This document shows positions 18,883 through 26,939 of a stretch of 53,308 nt of DNA, one piece after another; position 1 is the stretch's first letter, and each line of letters starts with the position of its first letter. The position numbers were made by a program, and so were the translations under genes. The notes under the pieces were generated by a model. It did not search any database. It was not told the origin of the DNA and worked only from the letters and a program-made list of their open reading frames with translations. The stretch is from assembly GCF_001570405.1 (NCBI RefSeq), contig NZ_BBYM01000047.1:1-53308 (forward strand), written 5' to 3'. This DNA comes from Microtetraspora niveoalba (GTDB lineage Bacteria > Actinomycetota > Actinomycetes > Streptosporangiales > Streptosporangiaceae).

Positions 18883-20253
18883 ATGCCAGAGCGCACGGCC
18901 AATATGACCGCCCACGACAAGGCGGTCGAGCAGATCAGGGAGTCCTACGCCGCGATTCCCGACGGCGCCGCGCCCCGGCTCGCCAAGGCCACCACGAATC
19001 TCTTCCGCTTCCGTGAGCCGGCCAAGACGGCCAAGCTCTCCGCGCGCGACCTGGACCAGGTCATCGACGTGGATCCGGCGAGCATGACGGCCGAGGTCCA
19101 GGGCATGACGACGTACGAGAACCTCGTCGACGCCACCCTGCCGCACGGTCTGATGCCGTACGTCGTGCCGCAGCTGAAGACGATCACACTGGGCGGCGCG
19201 GTCACCGGGCTCGGCATCGAGTCCAGCAGCTTCAGGGACGGCCTCCCGCACGAGTCGGTCGAAGAGCTGGAGATCCTGACCGGCGACGGCCGCATCGTCG
19301 TGGCCCGCCCGGAGGGCGAGCACGCGGACCTGTTCCGCGGCTTCCCGAACTCGTACGGCACGCTCGGCTACGCCCTGCGGATCCGGATCAAGCTGGCCCC
19401 GGTCAAGCCCTTCGTCCGGCTGACCCACGTGCGGTTCACCGACGCGGCCAAGTGCATGCTCGCCATGCAGGAGATCTGCCAGAGCGGCGAGTACGACGGC
19501 GAGCGGGCCGACTTCGTCGACGGCACCTACTTCGGGCCGGACGAGCTCTACGTCACGATCGGCACGTTCGCCGACAAGGCGCCGTACGTGTCCGACTACA
19601 CCGGGATGCGCATCTACTACCAGTCGCTGCGCAGCCGTACCCGCGACTGGCTGACCGTCCGCGACTACCTGTGGCGCTGGGACACCGACTGGTTCTGGTG
19701 CTCGCGCGCGTTCGGGGTGCAGCAGCCGCTGGTGCGCTCCCTCCTGCCGCGCCGCTGGCTCCGCTCCGACGTCTACCGCCGCTTCGTCGGCCTCGACCAG
19801 AGGTACGGCGTGACCGCGCGGCTGGACCGCTGGCGGGGCAACCCGGTGCAGGAGTCGGTGATCCAGGACGTCGAGGTGCCGATCGAGCGGGGCGCCGAGT
19901 TCCTGGAGTTCTTCCAGGAGCGGGTCGGTATGACGCCCGTGTGGATGTGCCCGCTCAAGGCGACCCAGGAGTGGTCGCTCTACCCGCTGGAGCCGAACCG
20001 GCTCTACGTGAACTTCGGCTTCTGGGGAATGGTGCCGCTGCCCAGGGGCACGCACGACGGCCATCACAACCGTTTGATCGAGAACGCCGTGCACGAGCTT
20101 GAGGGGCACAAGTCCCTCTACTCCACCTCCTTCTACGAGCGGGAGGAGTTCTGGCGGCTGTACAACGGGGACGCCTACTGGCCGGTCAAACACTCCTACG
20201 ACCCCGGCGGGCGCTTGCTCGACCTGTATGAGAAGTGTGTACGGGGAAGGTGA
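18883..20253 (+). CDS. FAD-binding oxidoreductase, probable 10-methylene fatty acid reductase (TmsA/BfaA-like)
   Basis: A 456-residue FAD-dependent protein of the PCMH/VAO-type fold. The N-terminal FAD domain shows the TTYENLVDATLPHGLMPYVVP and TLGGAVTGLGIESSSFRDGL segments, the Gly-rich pyrophosphate loop of the family, and then EELEILTGDGRIV. The C-terminal half is aromatic-rich. It is followed three bases later by a cyclopropane-synthase-type methyltransferase. This pair matches mycobacterial Rv0449c/Rv0447c (BfaA/BfaB, also TmsA/TmsB), in which the methyltransferase builds a 10-methylene intermediate from oleoyl phospholipid and the flavoprotein reduces it. Substrate is inferred from this context. 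GTG-free ATG start with a weak GGTGG upstream. Confidence 0.82.
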   Translation: MPERTANMTAHDKAVEQIRESYAAIPDGAAPRLAKATTNLFRFREPAKTAKLSARDLDQVIDVDPASMTAEVQGMTTYENLVDATLPHGLMPYVVPQLKTITLGGAVTGLGIESSSFRDGLPHESVEELEILTGDGRIVVARPEGEHADLFRGFPNSYGTLGYALRIRIKLAPVKPFVRLTHVRFTDAAKCMLAMQEICQSGEYDGERADFVDGTYFGPDELYVTIGTFADKAPYVSDYTGMRIYYQSLRSRTRDWLTVRDYLWRWDTDWFWCSRAFGVQQPLVRSLLPRRWLRSDVYRRFVGLDQRYGVTARLDRWRGNPVQESVIQDVEVPIERGAEFLEFFQERVGMTPVWMCPLKATQEWSLYPLEPNRLYVNFGFWGMVPLPRGTHDGHHNRLIENAVHELEGHKSLYSTSFYEREEFWRLYNGDAYWPVKHSYDPGGRLLDLYEKCVRGR

Positions 20254-20256
20254 TCA

Positions 20257-21516
20257 ATGAAACTCGCCGAGATCTTCGAAAAGATCGTTGGCCCGAACGC
20301 GGATGTCCAGTTCATCGCCTATGACGGGAGCAAGGCGGGTCCCCCCACCGCCGACGTCCGCATCGAGGTGAAGTCGCCGATCGCGGTCGCGTACCTCGCG
20401 CAGGCCCCCGGCGAGCTGGGGCTGGCCCGGGCGTACGTCTCCGGTCACATCGATGTGCACGGCGACATGTACGAGCTGCTCAACCGGATGTGGACGCTCA
20501 CGCTCAACGACATCCCGCTCAGCGAGAAGATCGCGGCGATGCGCGCCCTCGGCACCAAGCCGCTGCTGATGCGGGTGCCGCCGCCGCCGCAGGAGATGCG
20601 GCGCAGCACGCTGGCCCGGCTGGGCAGCAGGCACGCCAAGAAGCGCGACGCCGAGGCGATCCACCACCACTACGACGTCTCCAACCGGTTCTACGAGTGG
20701 GTGCTCGGCCCCTCCATGGCGTACACGTGCGCGGTCTTCCCGACGCAGGACGCCACGCTGGAGGAGGCGCAGTACACGAAGTTCGACCTGGTCGCCAAGA
20801 AGCTGGACCTCCAGCCGGGCATGCGGCTGCTCGACATCGGCTGCGGCTGGGGCGGCATGGTCATCCACGCCGCCCGCGAGTACGGCGTGAAGGCCCTCGG
20901 CGTCACGCTCTCGCGGCAGCAGGCCGAATGGGCGCAGAAGGCGATCGCCGAGGCGGGCCTGTCCGAGCTGGCCGAGGTCCGCTTCATGGACTACCGCGAC
21001 GTCAAGGAGTCGGGCTTCGACCGGGTCAGCTCGATCGGCCTCACCGAGCACATCGGCAAGGACAACCTGCCGTCGTACTTCTCCTTCCTGTACGGCAAGC
21101 TCAAGCCGGGCGGGCGGCTGCTCAACCACTGCATCACCCGCCCGACGGGCAAGGAGAAGACCCTCAACAAGGGCGGTTTCATCAACCGCTACGTCTTCCC
21201 GGACGGCGAGCTGGAGTCGGTCGGCTACCTGATCCGCCAGATGGAGGACACCGGCTTCGAGATCCGGCACGAGGAGAACCTGCGCGAGCACTACGCGCTC
21301 ACGCTGCGCAAGTGGTGCGCCAACCTCGACGCCAACTGGGACGACGCGGTCCGCGAGGTCGGCCGGGGCATCGCCAGGGTGTGGCGGCTGTACATGGCCG
21401 GCTGCGTGGTCGGGTTCGAGCGGAACAAGGTGCAGCTCCACCAGGTCCTCGGTGTCAAGCTCGACCGCGACGCGGGCTCCCACGTGGCGCTCCGCCCGTC
21501 TCTCGACTGGCCGTGA
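20257..21516 (+). CDS. SAM-dependent cyclopropane-synthase-family methyltransferase (TmsB/BfaB/UfaA1-like)
   Basis: A 419-residue enzyme of the CFA synthase family, which methylates the double bond of unsaturated acyl chains in phospholipids. An N-terminal lipid-binding part (~1-120) precedes the Rossmann SAM-binding domain with motif I LLDIGCGWGGMVIHAA (~190) and GVTLSRQQAEWAQ. The acidic DYRDV and the EHIGKDN loop follow. The C-terminus contains EENLREHYALTLRKW, typical of the family. It shares an operon with the FAD oxidoreductase (ATG three bases after its stop, with the ribosome site inside it). The predicted product is 10-methyl fatty acids such as tuberculostearate-like lipids. Conservation of all active-site residues should be verified by alignment. 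Confidence 0.88.
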   Translation: MKLAEIFEKIVGPNADVQFIAYDGSKAGPPTADVRIEVKSPIAVAYLAQAPGELGLARAYVSGHIDVHGDMYELLNRMWTLTLNDIPLSEKIAAMRALGTKPLLMRVPPPPQEMRRSTLARLGSRHAKKRDAEAIHHHYDVSNRFYEWVLGPSMAYTCAVFPTQDATLEEAQYTKFDLVAKKLDLQPGMRLLDIGCGWGGMVIHAAREYGVKALGVTLSRQQAEWAQKAIAEAGLSELAEVRFMDYRDVKESGFDRVSSIGLTEHIGKDNLPSYFSFLYGKLKPGGRLLNHCITRPTGKEKTLNKGGFINRYVFPDGELESVGYLIRQMEDTGFEIRHEENLREHYALTLRKWCANLDANWDDAVREVGRGIARVWRLYMAGCVVGFERNKVQLHQVLGVKLDRDAGSHVALRPSLDWP

Positions 21517-21551
21517 TCCGGGCGGAGGGCCGTCCTGCTACGCCGTGACCG

Positions 21552-23075
21552 CTACCGCAGTTCGCGCTTGAGGATCTTGCCGGTGGCGGTCATGGGCAGG
21601 GCGTCGCGGAACTCGACGATCCGCGGGTACTTGTAGGCCGCCATCGTCTCGCGCGACCAGGCGACCAGCTCGTCCTCCGTGACCGCCACGCCCTCCTTGC
21701 GGATGACGTACGCCTTGATCTCCTCGCCGTGCGAGTCGTGCGGGACGCCGACGACCGCGGCGAGCGAGACCGCCGGGTGGGTCATCAGCACCTCCTCGAT
21801 CTCGCGCGGGTAGACGTTGAAACCGCCGCGGATGATCATGTCCTTGGCGCGGTCGACGATGAAGTAGTAGCCGTCCTCGTCACGCCTGGCCACGTCGCCG
21901 GTGCGGAACCAGCCGTCGTTCATGACCTCGGCCGTCGCCTCGGGCCGGTTGTAGTAGCCCTTCATGACGTTGTGGCCGCGGACGGCGATCTCGCCCAGCT
22001 CGGGCTGGGTGTTCCACTCGGCGTCGACGAGCCTCATCTCCACGCCCCAGATGGGGGTGCCGATGGAACCCGGCTTCGCCGGGCGGCCCGCCTGGTTGAA
22101 CGCCGCGACCGGCGAGGTCTCGGACAGGCCGTACCCTTCGAGCACGCCGACGCCGAAGGTCGCGGAGAAGTCCTTGAGCACCTCGACCGGGATCGCCGCG
22201 CCGCCGGAGACGGCGGTCACCAGGGTGGAGGGCACCTCGGCCGCGCCGGTACGGACGGCGGTCAGCATCGCCCAGTACATCGTGGGCACGCCGGCGAACA
22301 TCGTGACCTTCTCCGCCGCCATCAGCTTGAGCGCGTCCACCGGGTCGAAACGGGGGACCAGCACCAGCGCGGCCCGCCGCCGGAACCCGGCGTTCATCAT
22401 CGTGGTCTGGCCGAAGGAGTGGAACAGCGGCAGCGTGACGAGGTTGACGTCGTCGCCCTGCCGGGCGAACATCTCGTCGCTGACCATGGCGTTGAGCAGC
22501 ATGTTCTGGTGGCTGAGCTCGGCGCCCTTGGGCTGGCCGGTGGTCCCGCTGGTGTAGAGGATGACGGCGGTGTCGTCCGGCGCGGTCTGCACGGTCTGGA
22601 ACTCGCCGGACATCCCGTCGAGCGCGGCCCACAGGGTCTCGCCGTACTGGGACTCGGTGGCGAACGCCTGCGCGGGCAGCACGAAGAAGTGCTCGGCGCC
22701 GGACTCCTCGAAGCCCTTGAGGCCGCGCTCGCCGAGCGGGAGCTCCGGGGTGCCCTCGAAGCAGAAGAACGCCTTCGCGTCGGAGTCCTCGAGGTGGTAG
22801 GCGATCTCCCGCGACTGGAGGAGCACGTTCAGCGGGACGACGGTCGCGCCCGCCTTGAGCGCCCCGAAGTAGACGAAGGGGAAGTAGGGGAGGTTCGGGC
22901 AGGCCAGCGCCACCTTGTCGCCCTTGCCGACACCGCGCGAGACGAGCAGGTTCGCCACCTGGTTGGCGATGGTGTCGACGAGGGAGTAGGGCAGCCGCAG
23001 GTCCCCGAAGATCACGGCGGTTCTGTCCGGGGTCTCCCGGGCGCTGTCTTCGAGCACGACAGAAAGATTGAGCAA
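21552..23075 (-). CDS. Long-chain acyl-CoA synthetase (AMP-forming)
   Basis: A 507-residue member of the ANL superfamily that activates fatty acids to acyl-CoA. The phosphate loop YTSGTTGQPKG (~170) is intact. The A5 motif GYGLSETSP, the A8 region GWFRTGDVARRDEDGY and RAKDMIIRGGFNVYPREIE, and the A10 lysine in TGKILKRE at the C-terminus are all present. The start codon is TTG, supported by GAGGAG five bases upstream. A TetR-type palindrome lies 30 bp upstream. It converges on the methyltransferase gene and is divergent from a P450, placing it in a lipid-metabolism block. Chain specificity is unknown. Confidence 0.92.
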   Translation of the reverse strand: MLNLSVVLEDSARETPDRTAVIFGDLRLPYSLVDTIANQVANLLVSRGVGKGDKVALACPNLPYFPFVYFGALKAGATVVPLNVLLQSREIAYHLEDSDAKAFFCFEGTPELPLGERGLKGFEESGAEHFFVLPAQAFATESQYGETLWAALDGMSGEFQTVQTAPDDTAVILYTSGTTGQPKGAELSHQNMLLNAMVSDEMFARQGDDVNLVTLPLFHSFGQTTMMNAGFRRRAALVLVPRFDPVDALKLMAAEKVTMFAGVPTMYWAMLTAVRTGAAEVPSTLVTAVSGGAAIPVEVLKDFSATFGVGVLEGYGLSETSPVAAFNQAGRPAKPGSIGTPIWGVEMRLVDAEWNTQPELGEIAVRGHNVMKGYYNRPEATAEVMNDGWFRTGDVARRDEDGYYFIVDRAKDMIIRGGFNVYPREIEEVLMTHPAVSLAAVVGVPHDSHGEEIKAYVIRKEGVAVTEDELVAWSRETMAAYKYPRIVEFRDALPMTATGKILKRELR

Positions 23076-23104
23076 CGCCGCTCCTCGGTTTCTGGGGGGT
23101 TACA

Positions 23105-23120
23105 TACCGACCGGTTGGTA
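23105..23120. promoter_or_regulatory. TetR-type palindrome upstream of the acyl-CoA ligase
   Basis: TACCGACCGGTTGGTA is a 16-bp palindrome with one mismatched pair, about 30 bp upstream of the ligase start in the ligase/P450 divergent region. The ACCGGT-centred form resembles operators of lipid-responsive TetR regulators. No such regulator is encoded in the window. Confidence 0.5.
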
Positions 23121-23247
23121 ACACACCGTACTAGTAGATCGCCCGGAATGTCATGATCGCGGGAAGAACTGGCGTGGGTGGGAGGGCTGTGGCACCATCA
23201 AAAACCGAACGGCATTCCAGTCACTCGCAGGCCCGGGAGGCCCGCCC

Positions 23248-24519
23248 ATGACGACTCAGCCCGTGGACCGCGCGCCGATCAGGTCGGCGGCCGACGTCGA
23301 CCTGACCGACTGGGACTTCTGGGCCCGGCCCATGGAGGAGCGCGAGCACGCGTTCGCGCTGCTGCGCCGCCTCGAGAAGCCCGCGTTCTTCGCCGAGCCC
23401 GAGCTGTCGTTCGCGCCGGCCGGCCCCGGCTACCACGCCCTCGTCAGGCACGCCGACATCGTCGAGGCGAGCCGCAACCCCGAGATCTTCTGCTCCGGCG
23501 ACGGCGGATCGACCAACATCGTCGACATGCCCGCCGAGTTCGTCGAGTACTTCGGCTCGATGATCAACATGGACGACCCCCGGCACGCCCGGCTGCGCCG
23601 GATCGTCTCGCGGGCGTTCACGCCGAGGATGATCAGGCAGTTCGAGGCCGACGTCGAGGCGGCGGCCGCGCGCATCGTCGACGACCTGCTGGAGAAGGGC
23701 TCCGGGTGCGACTTCGTCGCCGAGGTGGCCGCCCGCCTCCCCCTGAAGATCATCTGCGACATGATGGGCATCCCCGAGCGGGACTACGGGTTCGTCTTCG
23801 ACCGGTCCAACATCATCCTGGGTGCCGGCGATCCCGAGTACGTCAGCGATCCCGAGGCCATCGCCACCGCGCTGCTCACCGCGGGGATGGAACTGCAGCA
23901 GCTCGTGCAGGACCTGGCCGCCCACCGCGCGGACAACCCGACGGACGACCTCACGTCGTCCCTCGTCAACGCCAACCTCGACGGCGAGCGGCTGACCGCC
24001 CAGGAGCTCGGCTCGTTCTTCATCCTGCTCGTCGTCGCCGGCAACGAGACCACCCGCAACGCCATCTCGCACGGCATGCGCCTGCTCACGCTCCACCCGG
24101 ACCAGCGCGGGTTGTGGACGGAGGACTTCGCCGGGCGCACGGCGGGGGCGGTGGAGGAGATCGTGCGGCTCGCGTCGCCGGTCAACTACATGCGCCGCAA
24201 GGTCACCCGCGACCACGAGATGAACGGCGCGCTGTACCGCGCGGGCGAGAAGGTCGTCCTCTACTACTGGTCGGCGAACCGGGACGAGTCCGTCTTCACC
24301 GATCCGTTCCGCTTCGACATCCTCCGCGACCCCAACCCCCACCTGGGATTCGGCGGGCCGGGCCCCCACTTCTGCCTCGGCGCGCACCTGGCCCGGCGGG
24401 AGATCAGCGTCATGTTCCGCGAGCTGCTCACCCGGGTGCCGGGCATCGAGGCGGGCGAGCCGGAGATGCTCCTCTCCAGCTTCATCAACGGCACCAAGCA
24501 CATGACCTGCACGTTCTGA
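23248..24519 (+). CDS. Cytochrome P450 (CYP124/125/142-like)
   Basis: A 423-residue soluble haem monooxygenase. The I-helix oxygen-activating motif AGNETT is at ~264-269. The ExxR pair is E304 and R307. The haem-ligand loop is GFGGPGPHFCLGAH with Cys376. Around the substrate-recognition and meander region, SANRDESVFTDPFRFD and RDPNPHLGFGG resemble the sterol/methyl-branched-lipid hydroxylases of actinobacteria (CYP124/125/142), though this cannot be settled by eye. GGGAGG seven bases before the ATG is a strong ribosome site. It sits beside a racemase, acyl-CoA ligase and lipid methylation pair, so a fatty acid or sterol substrate is plausible. No ferredoxin partner is adjacent. Confidence 0.93.
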   Translation: MTTQPVDRAPIRSAADVDLTDWDFWARPMEEREHAFALLRRLEKPAFFAEPELSFAPAGPGYHALVRHADIVEASRNPEIFCSGDGGSTNIVDMPAEFVEYFGSMINMDDPRHARLRRIVSRAFTPRMIRQFEADVEAAAARIVDDLLEKGSGCDFVAEVAARLPLKIICDMMGIPERDYGFVFDRSNIILGAGDPEYVSDPEAIATALLTAGMELQQLVQDLAAHRADNPTDDLTSSLVNANLDGERLTAQELGSFFILLVVAGNETTRNAISHGMRLLTLHPDQRGLWTEDFAGRTAGAVEEIVRLASPVNYMRRKVTRDHEMNGALYRAGEKVVLYYWSANRDESVFTDPFRFDILRDPNPHLGFGGPGPHFCLGAHLARREISVMFRELLTRVPGIEAGEPEMLLSSFINGTKHMTCTF

Positions 24520-24536
24520 CCGGCCCTGCGGGCCGG
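24520..24536. terminator. Short hairpin between convergent genes
   Basis: CCGGCCC-TGC-GGGCCGG, immediately after the P450 stop and before the stop of the convergent membrane-protein gene. It could serve both directions. Confidence 0.5.
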
Positions 24537-24555
24537 CCACAGCGTGGCGGGCCGG

Positions 24556-26712
24556 CTAGCCGACCGGGCGGATCCGCTTGAAGACCGTGTTGATGTCGGG
24601 CAGCAGCTCGTCCTTCTGCTTCGGCACCTGCATGTAGACGATCGTCGGGACGTCGCCGCCCGCGTCGAGCGCGGCGACGACCGCGGTCGTCCGCTCGGAG
24701 CCCGTCTTCACCGTGTACGCGACGAGCTGGCCGGTCATGCCGCCGCGCGACACCCGCTGCCGGGCCGCCGGCGCGGCCTTGTTGCCCTTGTCGAAGAGCT
24801 TCTGCCGGGCCTGGAACATCACCGAGTTGATCACCGGGCCGAGGTCGCCCCCGGCGGTGTACTTCGCGGCGAGCGACTTGTCCAGCGGTCCGGTCATCAC
24901 CTGGGCGAACTGCGGCTTGCCCTCGGGCGTCGTCCCGGCGGCCACGTACTGCCGGGTGGCGAAGCCGTACGTGTCCTGGATGTGCTGGGCGCGCTGGTCG
25001 AGCTGCCAGGGGCCGCCGAGCTTGGGAAGCGTGATCCGCCCCGCGGAGTCGGTGACCGTGCCCGAGACCGGGGACGCCGTGCCCTCGTACGTCGGCAGGG
25101 CGGGGAGCGACTGCGGCTTGGCCGCGGCGGGCGCGGAGTTCTTGGCGGACGGCTTGGCCGACGGCGTCACGTCGTCGGCGCCGTCGTCCGAGCTCAGCGG
25201 GCCGGAGACGAACGCCCACACCAGCGCGGCGATCAGCGCGACGATCACCGACCCGATGAGGGCGAACAGCCAGATCGGACGGCCACCCTCGTCGTCGTAG
25301 TAACCGTCGTCGGGGTCGCGCTCACCCTCGGGGCCGAAGACCGTGTTCCACAACTCCTCCTGGCGGTGCGCGGGAGGCGTCTTCGGTCCGCTGATCTGGC
25401 CGGCCGTGACGAACGGGCGGTACGGGTCGTCCTGGCGCCCCATGCCCTCCTGGGGCCGGTCGTGCGGCCCGCCGGGGCCGGGGAAGCCGGGCTGGGCGCC
25501 CCCGTGCTGACCGGGGGCCTGCTGACCGGGAGGCCCGCCCGCCTGCGGGTACGCGCCGCCGGGCGCGGGCATCGACATCGTCGAGTCCGGGTTGGCCGGG
25601 GCGGGCATCGACATGGTGGCGTCCGGGGCGGGCGCCGACGGGGTGGGCAGCGACATCGTGGCGTCGCCGAAGGCGGGGCGGTCGGTGCCCAGCGGGTCCG
25701 GTCGTCCGGGAGAGCCCTGGCCCAGAGGGTCGGCGCGCAGGGGGTCGGGCCGCAGCGGGTCCGACGCGCGAGGGTCCATGCCGAGCGGGTCGATCCGGTC
25801 CTGGCGCGACGAGCCGGGCCGCGCCGGATCCGGCCGCATGCCCAGCGGGTCGTCGCGCAGCGGATCGGCCCGCAGAGGATCGGAACGCATGCCGTCGGTG
25901 CGGGTGGAGTCCGCCGACGGCTCGGGCCACACCGAGCCCTGCCGCGCGCTCTCGGCGCGGGACGGCTCGCCCCAGACGGAGTCCTGGCGGGCGGGCTCGG
26001 GCCAGACCGAGTCCTGGCGGACCGGCTCCGGCCGCCCCGGCTCCGGCCACACGCTCTCCTGGCGCGCGGGTTCCCTGCGGGGCGGCTCCTGCCGGGGCGG
26101 CTCGCCCCAGACGGAGTCCTGGCGCGCCGGTTCGGGCCACACCGAGTCCTGGCGCGGCGGTTCCGGGCGCACGCCGAGCGGGTCGCTTCCGTACGAGGCC
26201 GGAGGCGGCGGCAGGAAGGGGTTGGGGCCGGTCGCGTGCTGCGACGACTGCGGCATGCCGTACGGGTCGTCCGCGCGGGAGTCTCCGTAGGAGGGCGGGG
26301 GCGGGAACGCGGTCCGCTCGTCCCCACCATGGGACGGGCCCCGTGAGGGGCCCGGTGCCGGTTGTTGTCCCGTGTGTCGCGGCGGCTGGTCGCCGCCCTG
26401 GTCCGCCGCCTCGAACGACCGCGCGGACGGCGTGAACGAGGAGGCCGCTGGGACCTCGGGCCAGGCCGGCGGGACCTCCGGCCACGCCGGGGTCCGCTGC
26501 GGCTCGCTGTGCTCCGAGGGCATGGTACCTCCCGAGATCATGCCCGAATTGGGTGCGCCTGGCATGATCTCATGCGAACCTGGCGACGCCGTATGGAAAC
26601 CGGAGAATGCTCCGCGGAACTGCTCGCCCGTGGGGTCGGTCGGCGGGTCCTGCATCGGAAGGTCCGTCTGCGGGAAATCCGGGCCCGATCCCGGCTGGAC
26701 TGAGTTCACCAC
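24556..26712 (-). CDS. Single-pass membrane protein with long repetitive cytoplasmic region and secreted C-terminal domain
   Basis: A 718-residue protein of unknown function. The first ~478 residues are low-complexity (Pro, Arg, Ser, Asp, Glu, Trp). Within them lie tandem ~12-residue units of the type (Q)DSVWPEPAR/QDSVWGEPPR (about 175-265 from the N-terminus) and then units DPLRxDPLR/DPLGMRPDP. One transmembrane helix at ~479-502 follows acidic Gly/Arg sequence (EEGGRPIWLFALIGSVIVAL). Outside, a spacer and a ~150-residue domain end in TIVYMQVP and DINTVFKRIR, as in the protein at 4748-5734. Start is GTG, apparently leaderless (TAATCT 6 nt upstream). Repeat length makes expansion or contraction likely between strains. 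It may be a surface sensor or envelope scaffold. Confidence 0.8.
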   Translation of the reverse strand: MVNSVQPGSGPDFPQTDLPMQDPPTDPTGEQFRGAFSGFHTASPGSHEIMPGAPNSGMISGGTMPSEHSEPQRTPAWPEVPPAWPEVPAASSFTPSARSFEAADQGGDQPPRHTGQQPAPGPSRGPSHGGDERTAFPPPPSYGDSRADDPYGMPQSSQHATGPNPFLPPPPASYGSDPLGVRPEPPRQDSVWPEPARQDSVWGEPPRQEPPRREPARQESVWPEPGRPEPVRQDSVWPEPARQDSVWGEPSRAESARQGSVWPEPSADSTRTDGMRSDPLRADPLRDDPLGMRPDPARPGSSRQDRIDPLGMDPRASDPLRPDPLRADPLGQGSPGRPDPLGTDRPAFGDATMSLPTPSAPAPDATMSMPAPANPDSTMSMPAPGGAYPQAGGPPGQQAPGQHGGAQPGFPGPGGPHDRPQEGMGRQDDPYRPFVTAGQISGPKTPPAHRQEELWNTVFGPEGERDPDDGYYDDEGGRPIWLFALIGSVIVALIAALVWAFVSGPLSSDDGADDVTPSAKPSAKNSAPAAAKPQSLPALPTYEGTASPVSGTVTDSAGRITLPKLGGPWQLDQRAQHIQDTYGFATRQYVAAGTTPEGKPQFAQVMTGPLDKSLAAKYTAGGDLGPVINSVMFQARQKLFDKGNKAAPAARQRVSRGGMTGQLVAYTVKTGSERTTAVVAALDAGGDVPTIVYMQVPKQKDELLPDINTVFKRIRPVG

Positions 26713-26718
26713 GCGAAA

Positions 26719-26724
26719 AGATTA
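26719..26724 (-). promoter_or_regulatory. -10 box of a leaderless promoter
   Basis: On the minus strand TAATCT is followed by 6 nt and the GTG start at 26712. The surrounding sequence is unusually AT-rich for this window. Confidence 0.5.
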
Positions 26725-26833
26725 AACTAACGCGACATATGTGTTCACAGCGGATCTATCACCATCATGTATCGCCTGTCCAGATGGCAAGCCCGTCCGG
26801 TAGATCCTGAAGCGACGCTCTTGCCGTCTGCGC

Positions 26834-26839
26834 TACCCT
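26834..26839 (+). promoter_or_regulatory. -10 box of a leaderless promoter (leuS leader peptide)
   Basis: TACCCT followed by 6 nt and an ATG at 26846. This places the transcript start at or near the leader peptide start. No clear -35 is visible. Confidence 0.45.
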
Positions 26840-26845
26840 TGGTAT

Positions 26846-26890
26846 ATGCGCGCCGCGACCCTGCTTGCCCGGCCGCATCGCCAGGGCTGA
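26846..26890 (+). CDS. Candidate leuS leader peptide (14 aa)
   Basis: A short frame reading [14 protein letters not shown], below usual gene-finding limits. It has adjacent Leu codons CTG-CTT at positions 6-7 and lies directly after a TACCCT box, so it would be the first thing translated on a leaderless transcript. Its stop codon falls in the loop of a strong hairpin. Position and Leu codons in front of leuS suggest a sensing peptide for charged leucyl-tRNA. Two Leu in 14 codons is only modest enrichment in such DNA, so this needs conservation evidence. Confidence 0.45.
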   Translation: MRAATLLARPHRQG

Positions 26891-26906
26891 TTTCCCTCGA
26901 TGCGGC
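26872..26906 (+). promoter_or_regulatory. Leader hairpin around the leuS leader peptide stop
   Basis: GCCGCATCG (26872-26880) pairs perfectly with CGATGCGGC (26898-26906), with an inner AGGG/CCCT extension and the leader TGA in the loop. The 5' arm can instead pair with CGATGCGG at 26918-26925 inside the next hairpin, so two structures compete. Confidence 0.6.
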
Positions 26907-26907
26907 T

Positions 26908-26939
26908 GCCCCTCGTGCGATGCGGGGGGCTTTGTTGTG
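26908..26939 (+). terminator. Terminator-like hairpin in the leuS leader
   Basis: GCCCCTCG (26908-26915) pairs with CGGGGGGC (26923-26930; one T-G wobble) over a 7-base loop and is followed by TTTGTTGTG, the most T-rich tail of any hairpin in this window. It lies 52 bp before the leuS start, a position suited to attenuation. Confidence 0.55.
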
